Notes under the pieces: generated by a model
The model's database searches: none
Seen by the model: the letters and a program-made list of their open reading frames with translations, nothing else
What the model was told of the DNA's origin: nothing
Made by a program: the position numbers and the translations under genes
Assembly (NCBI GenBank): GCA_013329355.1
Contig: DUKK01000011.1
Coordinates: 1 to 7,825 of the forward strand
DNA from: Candidatus Poseidoniaceae archaeon
GTDB lineage: Archaea; Thermoplasmatota; Poseidoniia; Poseidoniales; Poseidoniaceae
Reading direction: 5' to 3'
DNA: 7,825 nt
In this document: piece after piece, positions 1 through 6,860 of the stretch
Layout: the number at the start of each line of letters is the position of its first letter
How positions within the stretch are numbered: the first letter of the stretch is position 1

Positions 1-7
1 TATCTGC

Positions 8-958
8 CTAATTCTCGGCTAGTCCGATTTCAACTAGGCGCTGGTGTAGATAATCTCCAGCAGTAATAGACTGGTAATCAGCAGTTCCACTAGTCATGGC
101 GATAAATTCTGGCCTAGGTGTCAAATCAATAGAATTACGTGGGTGAACAAACATCGGCATTGAAAATCGCCTGATAGAGTTTGATGATGGGTTGACCACT
201 CTGTGTGTAGTTGACTTGAATAGCCCATTGGTCAAATTTTGAATCATATCACCAGAATCAACGATAATGTATCGCTCATCACCCTCGACCTTTATCCACG
301 TGCCATCGTGGTCCATCACTTCTAATCCATCTGCTGTCGCAGTTACCAGTAATGTGATGAAGTTGATATCTTCATGGGCTGATGAACGAACAGCTCCCTC
401 AAGCACATCGTCTCCGAGTGGCGGGTAGTGTATGATGCGCATTATGGTATTGCCATGATTGGTCATTTCGACCAGCCAATCGCTTGATTTACCCAGATAC
501 AGGCTGCACGCAGAAAGTAAGTCACAAGACAACGACTCCATTTGGTTGTATAACTCATCGACAATAGACTCGAATTCAGGGACAACATCATTTGGCCAGA
601 CATTTGCTGGGTATGATGGTGTTTCACCCTGCCGGTGCGTTCTTCCAGTTTGCCAAAACTCTTTCAAATCTGGTGCAGGATTATCCTTTGCGTGCTCGAC
701 ACCAAACGCAGTATAGCCACGCTGATGGGAAATATCCCGGCGTGCATAATTTAATTTTTGTTCTTCTGGTAATCCAAAGAATGCATCGCCTTGGTCATAG
801 GATTGCTGAATTAATTCTAGCGGTATACCATGATTCTTCAATGCAAAAAAGCCGATGTCTTTGAGGGAATCACCGATGGCCTGCACGAAGGCATGTTGAC
901 GTGTTGCATCACCTGAAGCATAATCAGCAAAGTCAACAATTGGGATACTCCTAACCAT
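8..958 (-). CDS. Isopenicillin N synthase-like Fe(II)/2-oxoglutarate-dependent oxygenase
   Basis: Predicted cytosolic non-haem iron oxygenase of 316 residues, a normal length for the isopenicillin N synthase / plant-type 2-oxoglutarate dioxygenase family. The N-terminal DIOX_N-type region begins with IPIVDF (residues 5-10) and contains GFFALKNHGIP (36-46); a KEFWQTGR block lies at 99-106. The double-stranded beta-helix core carries R174 and YPP (178-180), then the iron ligands H195-E-D197 and H252 (in THRVVNP), and the R264-F-S266 pair that normally binds the 2-oxoglutarate carboxylate. All catalytic residues are present, so the enzyme should be active. The substrate cannot be read from the sequence; family members act on peptides, hormones, amino acids and other small molecules. 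I chose the ATG at 958 because it places IPIVDF a few residues from the N terminus, as usual. An in-frame TTG at 1015 would add 19 residues. The gene follows the Bax inhibitor-like gene closely and is probably co-transcribed with it. Confidence 0.9.
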   Translation of the reverse strand: MVRSIPIVDFADYASGDATRQHAFVQAIGDSLKDIGFFALKNHGIPLELIQQSYDQGDAFFGLPEEQKLNYARRDISHQRGYTAFGVEHAKDNPAPDLKEFWQTGRTHRQGETPSYPANVWPNDVVPEFESIVDELYNQMESLSCDLLSACSLYLGKSSDWLVEMTNHGNTIMRIIHYPPLGDDVLEGAVRSSAHEDINFITLLVTATADGLEVMDHDGTWIKVEGDERYIIVDSGDMIQNLTNGLFKSTTHRVVNPSSNSIRRFSMPMFVHPRNSIDLTPRPEFIAMTSGTADYQSITAGDYLHQRLVEIGLAEN

Positions 959-1029
959 GTTATCGTGTAGGGGTGACGCCAATAGCGTATCAATTCTGTG
1001 TTTGTTGAACGACAAAAATCAAGGTTTAT

Positions 1030-1779
1030 TCACTCGCGGATTTTAGACAGGAGCCTAATCATTTCAATGTAAATCCAAATAATCGTCACTAGAACGCCAA
1101 ATGCGCCCCACCATTCCGCATTTTTTGGAGCATTCATCCTCACTCCGGATTCAATGAAACCAAAATCGGAAATTAGACTGAGCGCTGCAATCGACAGTAT
1201 AAACAGCGTAATGCCGATGCCAATTGGTCCTGATGAGTGCAGGAAAGGAACTTGGAACGGTGTGAAGAAGTAAAAGATGATCGAGATAAGATATAGCATC
1301 ATGACAGAGGCTACTAGGCTTCCAATCACTTTGTTGAAGGTTGGAGTTGGTCGAATTATTCTAGAAGAGTAAATGAACAACATGCTACCAGTTATGAACA
1401 GTGTTCCAAAAGCGGCTTGAAGGACTATACCATTGTAAAAAGCCTCGAACAACAGTGAAAGTGACCCTACAAACATCCCCTGCATCACTGCGTAAATAGT
1501 CATTAAAACCGCTGGGTTTTCAGGTCTCATTAGCATCAAAATCACCGCAACAACGAGGCCACCAAATAATCCCCCCCAAGTCATGCCATTAATGACACCA
1601 GCGTTTCCTGCCTCAAGAGCATCTAGAGCAACATAGGCGGCAACAAAAGCAACAGCAGTAACTACACCTAGGAGGTATGCTAATTTGCCGATGGTACCTT
1701 GAAAGGTCATTGTATTGTAACCTTGGATGTTCGACCAAAAATTCTGAGTCATTACCGGGTTGCTGGTAGTATAACGCAT
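1030..1779 (-). CDS. Bax inhibitor-1/YccA-family seven-helix membrane protein
   Basis: Integral membrane protein of 249 residues resembling the prokaryotic Bax inhibitor-1/YccA-like group. Members of the wider BI-1/TMBIM superfamily (for example Bacillus YetJ) act as pH-sensitive calcium leak channels or interact with membrane proteases; the role of this subgroup is not established. A short soluble N terminus contains TSNPV, then an amphipathic stretch. Seven hydrophobic segments follow at about residues 33-52, 67-83, 90-110, 117-137, 149-171, 187-204 and 223-243. The family-typical block SDFGFIESGV (204-213) sits after helix 6 and carries D205 and E210, candidates for the acidic pH-sensing site. 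The C terminus is short and basic (RLLSKIRE). I chose the ATG at 1779 because MRYTTSNPV matches the usual N terminus. An in-frame TTG at 1815 would add 12 residues and begin only 10 bases after the upstream stop. No Shine-Dalgarno sequence is seen. The oxygenase gene follows on the same strand. Confidence 0.88.
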   Translation of the reverse strand: MRYTTSNPVMTQNFWSNIQGYNTMTFQGTIGKLAYLLGVVTAVAFVAAYVALDALEAGNAGVINGMTWGGLFGGLVVAVILMLMRPENPAVLMTIYAVMQGMFVGSLSLLFEAFYNGIVLQAAFGTLFITGSMLFIYSSRIIRPTPTFNKVIGSLVASVMMLYLISIIFYFFTPFQVPFLHSSGPIGIGITLFILSIAALSLISDFGFIESGVRMNAPKNAEWWGAFGVLVTIIWIYIEMIRLLSKIRE

Positions 1780-1795
1780 CTTTATCGTTGACGCT

Positions 1796-1812
1796 AAAAC
1801 AAAGTCCTTTGT
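1796..1812. promoter_or_regulatory. Short inverted repeat with T-rich flank between the surface-protein and Bax inhibitor-like genes
   Basis: ACAAAG and CTTTGT form a 6-base inverted repeat with a 2-base centre at 1799-1812. On the minus strand the second arm runs into TTTT, so a weak hairpin plus U-tract would form in RNA 14-30 bases past the stop of the surface-protein gene. It also lies 20-33 bases before the ATG at 1779, where a repressor could act on a promoter of the next gene. AT-rich AATAATAT at 1823-1830 on the minus strand is a possible weak TATA element. Either reading is tentative. Confidence 0.25.
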
Positions 1813-1825
1813 CAATCTTACGATA

Positions 1826-4800
1826 TTATTGATTATCTTCTAATTGTTCTTGGTAGTAACTTGACAACTGGTCAATTGTCCATCCACTGTCGAGATATCG
1901 CTGAATAACTTCCTCGCCCCAGCCCGGGAATCTTGCCAAATCTGCGGCTGAAATCCGGGGTGCAGAGTTTGATAAACCACTACTCCCATCTAGCACCGGC
2001 ATTGACCATTCTTCAGTATCAACCGAATCATAATTGTCGATTAACATCAATTCTTGCTCTTCAATGTTTACAAGCTCCTTAGCATTGATAGCCTTACTTT
2101 CTAGTTGCTTTAATATCAAGAATGCCCCAGCAGTGAAAATTGCCGCAATCAGCATGACAATCAGCATTGTATTGGAACCTGTAGTATCTTTTTCCCCATC
2201 ACTGGCATCTGCCTTGTCAGTCAGTTGTTCACTCGAACAGCCGTCAAGGTCGGTTAATCCACCAGGAGCGGTATCTGGACACAGGTCATTCGCATTGCTG
2301 ATGCCGTCAGAGTCGTCATCAGCATCAGGGTCGATAGTATCATTATCGACAGGTTCAACGGTGTCAACAACTACGGTAAGACCGCAGCCCAGCACATCAG
2401 TGTCTTTGATTCCGTCACCGTCAGCATCGACCATATTTAGGGCATCATAGATTGCCACATTAGGGGTCTCAGGGTCTAATGCGGTTCCTTGCGCCCACGC
2501 TATTTCGACTGAATCTATTGCACAATCACCATCGGTATCGGGTAATAGTGGATGACTTCCTTGTTTCTCTTCATCGGTATTGTTGACGCCGTCACCGTCA
2601 GCATCATACAAGTCTTCAGTAACCCCTGATGGCATTAATCGCTTGGTTCGGTTCAACCCATTAGCCACCTCCCATTTATCTGTCAGGGAATCTTGATCTG
2701 TATCTGTCACATTGTCTAAGCGGTTCCAGTCAGCATGCCATGCATCTTGGTAATACTGAGTTACTGTCGGTGAGTGTATTATTACCCCCATTTCCCGATT
2801 CCTATTCATGGCAGAACTACCCATGTTAATCGATGATACTAGTACGCTTTCACCGTCAACAATGATGCCTTTATTGTGAAGTTTAGATACATCATCATCC
2901 TCACTCATAACAATTGCAGATGCGTCGAGTCCTTGGGTTCCATTCCAGACCTCGTTAAACAAATCAACAACTTCTTGGTCGTCATCATCTAGATATGCAC
3001 CGTTAATTATTAGATGGACGGAAACACCATTGGTCGCAACATCGTGAAGGGCAGTAATAATTGGATTCTCATCGCCCCATCCATATGACCAATCAACATC
3101 CAAAGTTTGCTGTGAGAGTAAGACCTCACTATCTGCCGAGCGGATAAATTCGGTAATTTTGTATACGCAATTTTCCGGGCAGGTTACTAATTCACCTGAT
3201 ACGCTTGCTTGAATTGTAGATTGAACACCGCCACCGCCGATAGAGTCAGGCGCAACAAAGGTATACGCATCATAATCGCTTAATGACATAAGCTCTGACC
3301 AGTGAATGTCAAGGTTGAATTGTTGGTCAACCATGTGAGCGAGTTCAGTATTTTCAATAATAACGCTCCAGTCAACATTACCTCGAACTCCCGGCGCCGG
3401 CACTGATGATGATTTCCAATTTCCGGACGACATCCAAACACTGTTGGAATCCCTGACCGCAACTTTACTGTGTAGGTAGAGATATGGTTGGTTGCTATTG
3501 GTGTTAAATTCATAAATTGTTGCTCCAGCTTGAATTAAGGCGTAAGCATAATCATTCAAGTATTGTAAATCGGTTGGTGACCAGATGTTGCAATTATTAC
3601 ATCCTGGATCAAGCATCAACTCAACACTTACCCCTCTGTCAAGTGCATCGAGTAAGGCTTGTACGAGATAAGAATCCTGCATTTGATATAATTGGATTCT
3701 GAGAGTTGTTTGACTATCATCGATAAATTGTTTTAATTCAAGTAAGCCGTGTTGCGGACCGACAATTGGCACAACTAGCGCTTCACTTGCTGTAAATTCT
3801 GATGGTAAACAAATAGCCCCCAATGCTCCAGAAACTGACCATTGATATTTCCAATCATCTGCTGAGTCGGTATCAGGTAGATACATACAACCGTCACCTC
3901 TGATAAACACAAAATTGTCACTGGATACGCTAGAAGATGGTACTGACACAGCCTCACTTGTCCATCCCTCTTGGCTTGCTGGACCACCATCAAAGACGAA
4001 TGAGTCTGCAACATCTCCGTTAGAATCTTTGACAGTAATAGCTACTCCTGAATCTGGTAGGTACAACCCCGAGCAACCGATTTCGTTAAAGCTCAGATAC
4101 TCAGTGATAGCTCCATTGGTGAGGTGAATATCTTCGCTGATAATTCGAGATATTCCATTGTCCCCAGTTATTCCAACATCATTAGCAAACATGATACTGC
4201 TCTGGGGTGGGAAGAAGGTATTGCTGATAATCGTGCATTCATATACAGTTCCATCATTAATCCCAATAGTCCAGCCATTCAAGAACGCGTCCTTGGTGCC
4301 AATGTTCTTAATCTGTAAAAACTCCTCTTGGTAAGGTGAAACTCGTGTCATGATAATGTCGTTGGCAGTGGCAAAATCGGTTGCCTGTACGTTAGCCGTT
4401 CCCGGGGTAGGATATGCTGCAGCGAACCAATTCTCACCATCATCAGAAATCCATGAGTCACAACTGTTAGGAGCAAAACCATCACCGTGGCTATTGGCAG
4501 CAGAGATTGTCATACCGTCCGGATTGTATAGCTTAATTACGTCAATAGGCATTAGTATCGAGCGCGACAAACTGATTAGTGCGTAATCTCCCGGATTTAG
4601 CACTGTGGAAAGGGTTTGGTTGACGGATATCAGGTTTTGATCAATAACATCAATTTGTCCGAGGTGAGTGATAAAGAAGCGTTGATTATCGGTATCTATC
4701 CGCCAGCGGGATAGATTGATGCTGGTGCTATCGTTATTGTAAACCTCAATCCAATCAGCGTAATTGTTGCCGTTGGCATCGCACCAACCCATATACTCTG

Positions 4801-6808
4801 TTAGCACCAATTCGTTACCTTCCTCATACAATGGCCAAACTGGATTTAATTCCCCCGGTGTTGACCACGCAGGTTCGACCCAACCGGTTACACCAGCAGG
4901 GTTGCTGGTTGTATATCCTGCGTGGCTGGTTCCCGGTGCGACTAGCGAGATGTTTTCTGATGAATGATTCCAGCCAACACTATCTACGATTCCGGAGTTT
5001 GCATCAGTAAGTGTAATAATATCAGTGGTTTGCTTCAGATAGAATGAATTCGTCCCGTTTAACGCTATTAGGGCGATTTCTCCGGGCTGAATAATTGCGT
5101 CTGACTGTAGAGGCAGGTTGTGAGCATCGATGGTAAAACTCCTACTGTTTGACGCCTTGAGTTTCCACCCAGTAAGATCAATAGCCGTAGTGTCATTATT
5201 CAACAATTCTAGCCACTCGCCGTTGGGCCATGATTGAGTGTCTGAGCCGAAACTATCCGGTAAAACCTCGGTGAAAATAATGTCAACAGCAACATATGGC
5301 TCGATACCGGGTTCTGGCTCTCCTGGTGTCAGCCAATTAGATGGTAGCCAAGGCGCTCCTAATGACTCGTAATCACGAACCATCGAAACATTGTCTCCGA
5401 AGTAATTACTGTGCCAGGCAGAATCTACTACATTGCCTAGATTATCATGCATTACTAGATGTTCGTAATAATCATGCAAGTCAAAATTATTTGACATGAC
5501 AACCAACCGGCGTTCTCCGCTGCTTACCTCAGTAACTCCAGAGTGTGTTTGATTGAATACCATGGTTGCTGGGTCGAAAATCAAAATTTCTCCCTTGCCG
5601 TTGGTTATCGACCATCCTGCAACATCCACCGTTGTTGTGCCATTATTGGTTATCTCAATCCATTTGCCGTTTGGAAAATTGCCGGTTGTATTGGTGGATG
5701 GTAAGTATTCAGTGATGAACAAATTAGCGTCCATAGTCGGCAAATTTTGCATTCTATCCATATTGGTTGAATTTATTGTTGGATAGGCAGAGATAAACAT
5801 CGCATCGCTACCTGTAACACGTGATAATGAGAAGCCGGGCTCGTTCGTAGTCCAATTGACTTCATCGCCAATTGTTCCGTTGGGCCAATGAACCCGTAAT
5901 TTTTCTACCGCATTGTTTAACACGCCGCTGCTAGTTGACCCATTCACGGCTACTATTCGTGTTGCTCCAGGACTTATAGTCAACGAGTCTGAATTGGCTG
6001 AGTAACCAATCAAATGGTCTTCGTCCATTTCAATAATGTTTCCTGCAGCATCAGATATGTAGTAACCGGTCAAGTCAATCAATGTGTTTCCCTGATTGAG
6101 TATTTCAACCCACTCGCCACCTGGATAACTGGCATTATCATAACTCGGGAATGCATCAGCCATTACCTCAGAGATGATTATGTCGCCTGAGAAGTATGTC
6201 GGCCCTGCCGGGGTCCCGCCTTGGTTTGCTTCTCCGGGGGATAATGTTGCTGACTCAACCCAATCTGCTGTAGGATTACTGGCATCTTCAACTAGTGAAG
6301 TGCCTTCGGTTGGTGAGGATGTCCAGGATATTGTGTGCACCAAGCCACCAGTTGCGTCCTTCAGATTGACCATGCCGTTTGAATTCTTCAGACAAAAGCC
6401 GCATGAACCACCATCACCGTTTCTTGCTAAGACAATGAAATCACCCGGTGCAAGTTCAACATTGGTAGCACTTGAAGGGTAGACGACGTGGTTTGTGGTC
6501 ATACTCAGGGGGCGGTTGTAATGATCTTCGAGTGCCCATGTTGATAGGTCAACTACAGATGTGCCCTGATTGTGTAATTCAACCCATTCACCGCTGGTCC
6601 AGTCATTTGGACCAACCGCCCCGGTTTCTGCTCCGTAGGCATTAACGAGAACTTCTGAGATACATACATCAGCGCTACAGGCAACAGAACGGCTGGATGT
6701 TTTTGAGGAGTTTTCAACATTAGACAGGGTAAGATTATCAAGGGTTGGTGCTGCATAAGAGCATAGTAGTATAGTGATTAGAATAATCGGGTATCGTCTA
6801 GCAATCAT
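1826..6808 (-). CDS. Giant surface-anchored lamin-tail-repeat / phospholipase D-like phosphodiesterase
   Basis: A 1660-residue exported type I membrane protein. Order: signal peptide (1 to about 20); six lamin-tail-type repeats (about 46-192, 209-345, 361-497, 508-653, 666-804 and a divergent 816-1001); a two-part phospholipase D module (about 1010-1170 and 1213-1362); DxDxDG calcium-binding repeats (1366-1525); transmembrane helix (1547-1567); cytoplasmic tail. The first HKD motif is H1113, K1115, D1120 with N1130 downstream. The second is H1311, K1313, D1318 with SSIN (1325-1328) and E1339. Both half-sites are complete, so phosphodiester hydrolysis via a phosphohistidine intermediate is expected outside the cell. 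DNA, RNA or phospholipid could be the substrate. Prokaryotic lamin-tail domains are often found in secreted proteins, sometimes with nucleases, which favours a nutrient-scavenging role. Acidic residues before the helix and lysines after it support an inside C terminus. The C16 context (ILLC) is not a lipobox. The ATG at 6808 has a good ribosome-binding site. Confidence 0.93.
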   Translation of the reverse strand: MIARRYPIILITILLCSYAAPTLDNLTLSNVENSSKTSSRSVACSADVCISEVLVNAYGAETGAVGPNDWTSGEWVELHNQGTSVVDLSTWALEDHYNRPLSMTTNHVVYPSSATNVELAPGDFIVLARNGDGGSCGFCLKNSNGMVNLKDATGGLVHTISWTSSPTEGTSLVEDASNPTADWVESATLSPGEANQGGTPAGPTYFSGDIIISEVMADAFPSYDNASYPGGEWVEILNQGNTLIDLTGYYISDAAGNIIEMDEDHLIGYSANSDSLTISPGATRIVAVNGSTSSGVLNNAVEKLRVHWPNGTIGDEVNWTTNEPGFSLSRVTGSDAMFISAYPTINSTNMDRMQNLPTMDANLFITEYLPSTNTTGNFPNGKWIEITNNGTTTVDVAGWSITNGKGEILIFDPATMVFNQTHSGVTEVSSGERRLVVMSNNFDLHDYYEHLVMHDNLGNVVDSAWHSNYFGDNVSMVRDYESLGAPWLPSNWLTPGEPEPGIEPYVAVDIIFTEVLPDSFGSDTQSWPNGEWLELLNNDTTAIDLTGWKLKASNSRSFTIDAHNLPLQSDAIIQPGEIALIALNGTNSFYLKQTTDIITLTDANSGIVDSVGWNHSSENISLVAPGTSHAGYTTSNPAGVTGWVEPAWSTPGELNPVWPLYEEGNELVLTEYMGWCDANGNNYADWIEVYNNDSTSINLSRWRIDTDNQRFFITHLGQIDVIDQNLISVNQTLSTVLNPGDYALISLSRSILMPIDVIKLYNPDGMTISAANSHGDGFAPNSCDSWISDDGENWFAAAYPTPGTANVQATDFATANDIIMTRVSPYQEEFLQIKNIGTKDAFLNGWTIGINDGTVYECTIISNTFFPPQSSIMFANDVGITGDNGISRIISEDIHLTNGAITEYLSFNEIGCSGLYLPDSGVAITVKDSNGDVADSFVFDGGPASQEGWTSEAVSVPSSSVSSDNFVFIRGDGCMYLPDTDSADDWKYQWSVSGALGAICLPSEFTASEALVVPIVGPQHGLLELKQFIDDSQTTLRIQLYQMQDSYLVQALLDALDRGVSVELMLDPGCNNCNIWSPTDLQYLNDYAYALIQAGATIYEFNTNSNQPYLYLHSKVAVRDSNSVWMSSGNWKSSSVPAPGVRGNVDWSVIIENTELAHMVDQQFNLDIHWSELMSLSDYDAYTFVAPDSIGGGGVQSTIQASVSGELVTCPENCVYKITEFIRSADSEVLLSQQTLDVDWSYGWGDENPIITALHDVATNGVSVHLIINGAYLDDDDQEVVDLFNEVWNGTQGLDASAIVMSEDDDVSKLHNKGIIVDGESVLVSSINMGSSAMNRNREMGVIIHSPTVTQYYQDAWHADWNRLDNVTDTDQDSLTDKWEVANGLNRTKRLMPSGVTEDLYDADGDGVNNTDEEKQGSHPLLPDTDGDCAIDSVEIAWAQGTALDPETPNVAIYDALNMVDADGDGIKDTDVLGCGLTVVVDTVEPVDNDTIDPDADDDSDGISNANDLCPDTAPGGLTDLDGCSSEQLTDKADASDGEKDTTGSNTMLIVMLIAAIFTAGAFLILKQLESKAINAKELVNIEEQELMLIDNYDSVDTEEWSMPVLDGSSGLSNSAPRISAADLARFPGWGEEVIQRYLDSGWTIDQLSSYYQEQLEDNQ
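1844..2170 (-). other. C-terminal membrane anchor and cytoplasmic tail motif
   Basis: The segment encodes the hydrophobic helix at residues 1547-1567 of the giant protein, then an acidic cytoplasmic tail. Near the end, residues 1627-1655 form two short predicted helices with Trp, Tyr and Gly landmarks: FPGWGEEVIQRYLDSGW (1627-1643) followed by TIDQLSSYYQEQ (1644-1655). From memory, similar tails with a Gly-Trp turn and Tyr-rich end occur on other large marine group II surface proteins. This suggests a shared docking or quality-control signal, but that is inference. Confidence 0.6.
2234..2713 (-). repeat. Thrombospondin-3-like DxDxDG calcium-binding repeats
   Basis: Residues 1366-1525 of the giant protein contain a series of acidic loops: DTDQDSLTDKWE (1369-1380), DADGDGVNNTDE (1402-1413), DTDGDCAIDSVE (1424-1435), DADGDGIKDTD (1461-1471) and DPDADDDSDGISNANDLCPD (1493-1512), ending in a DLDGC element (1520-1524). 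This is the thrombospondin type 3 pattern, which binds several calcium ions and forms a stiff extracellular spacer. It lies between the catalytic module and the membrane helix, so it probably holds the enzyme away from the membrane in calcium-rich seawater. Confidence 0.8.
2412..2605. repeat. 17-bp direct repeat pair inside the DxDxDG coding region
   Basis: The sequence CCGTCACCGTCAGCATC occurs at 2412-2428 and again, identically, at 2589-2605. On the minus strand both copies encode the DADGDG core of a calcium-binding loop. The identity could reflect duplication of a repeat unit or simply the same codon choice for the same peptide. It is the longest exact repeat I noticed in the window. Confidence 0.75.
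2723..3781 (-). other. Two-part phospholipase D-type (HKD) catalytic region
   Basis: This stretch encodes residues about 1010-1362 of the giant protein. Half-site 1 has the conserved strand with LHSKVAVRD (1112-1120) and MSSGNW (1126-1131). Half-site 2 has LHNKGIIVD (1310-1318) and SSIN (1325-1328), then REMGV (1338-1342). Spacing fits HxK(x)4D(x)6GSxN in both, with SS in place of GS. Each half-site is preceded by a short cysteine pair: C1070-NN-C1073 and C1210-PEN-C1214. The two halves are joined by a linker containing GGGG (1191-1194). Two-HKD enzymes usually fold as one pseudo-dimer with a shared active site, so one chain should be enough for activity. Confidence 0.85.
3806..6673 (-). repeat. 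Six tandem lamin-tail-type domains (protein-level repeats)
   Basis: Within the giant protein, a unit of about 135-150 residues recurs. Each begins with an I-x-E-V/Y strand (ISEVL, ISEVM, ITEYL, FTEVL, LTEYM, then divergent IMTRV) followed by a G-E/K-W-I/V/L-E-[LIV]-x-N core and an aliphatic-D/N-L/V-x-x-W/Y strand. Examples are GEWVELHN (residues 73-80), GEWVEILN (231-238), GKWIEITN (381-388), GEWLELLN (530-537), ADWIEVYN (684-691) and EEFLQIKN (828-835). Most units end in a W-x(n)-PGE/PG turn before the next one (SPGEAN, TPGEPE, TPGELN, TPGTAN). This is the Ig-like fold of lamin tails. The copies share layout but not DNA sequence, so they are old duplications. The sixth unit is longer, has lost the GEW core and contains four cysteines. 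Confidence 0.85.
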
Positions 6809-6810
6809 TT

Positions 6811-6820
6811 CTTCCTCTCC
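6811..6820 (-). promoter_or_regulatory. Ribosome-binding site supporting the ATG at 6808
   Basis: The minus strand reads GGAGAGGAAG directly before AAATG. It offers GGAG and GAGG matches to the archaeal anti-Shine-Dalgarno sequence, 8 and 5 bases from the start codon. It is the only convincing ribosome-binding site in the window and confirms the start of the giant protein. The starts chosen for the two downstream genes lack one. Confidence 0.65.
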
Positions 6821-6837
6821 GTGATGTTCCGATGTGG

Positions 6838-6860
6838 TTTATCATAATTTATGTTTAAAT
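6838..6860 (-). promoter_or_regulatory. TATA-like archaeal promoter element of the giant surface-protein gene
   Basis: Read on the minus strand, this AT-rich stretch is TTTAAACATAAATTATGATAAA, about 30-51 bases before the ATG at 6808. An archaeal TATA box lies about 25-30 bases before transcription start. That would place the start near 6820-6830 and leave a short leader that still contains the Shine-Dalgarno sequence. The element abuts and slightly overlaps the stop codon of the upstream permease gene, so the surface protein can be transcribed on its own. It is a sequence-based prediction only. Confidence 0.45.

Noticed and set aside
459..864. Two overlapping plus-strand open frames opposite the oxygenase
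   Set aside because: They overlap each other and a gene with complete catalytic residues, and show no domain.
1014..1018. Minus-strand TTTTT just after the Bax inhibitor-like gene as a terminator
   Set aside because: Five Ts with no hairpin or further T-tracts is weak even for archaeal U-tract termination, and the run lies right at the possible alternative start of the next gene.
2034..2450. Plus-strand open frame of 138 codons opposite the calcium-repeat and membrane-anchor region
   Set aside because: Its Ser/Val-rich composition is what the reverse complement of Asp/Gly/Ala-rich repeat codons gives. It lies wholly inside a well-supported gene and has no recognisable domain.
6749..6808. 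Lipoprotein signal at the N terminus of the giant protein
   Set aside because: The only cysteine in the signal region (C16) is preceded by Leu-Leu rather than a small residue, so it does not fit a lipobox. The C-terminal helix already gives an anchor.
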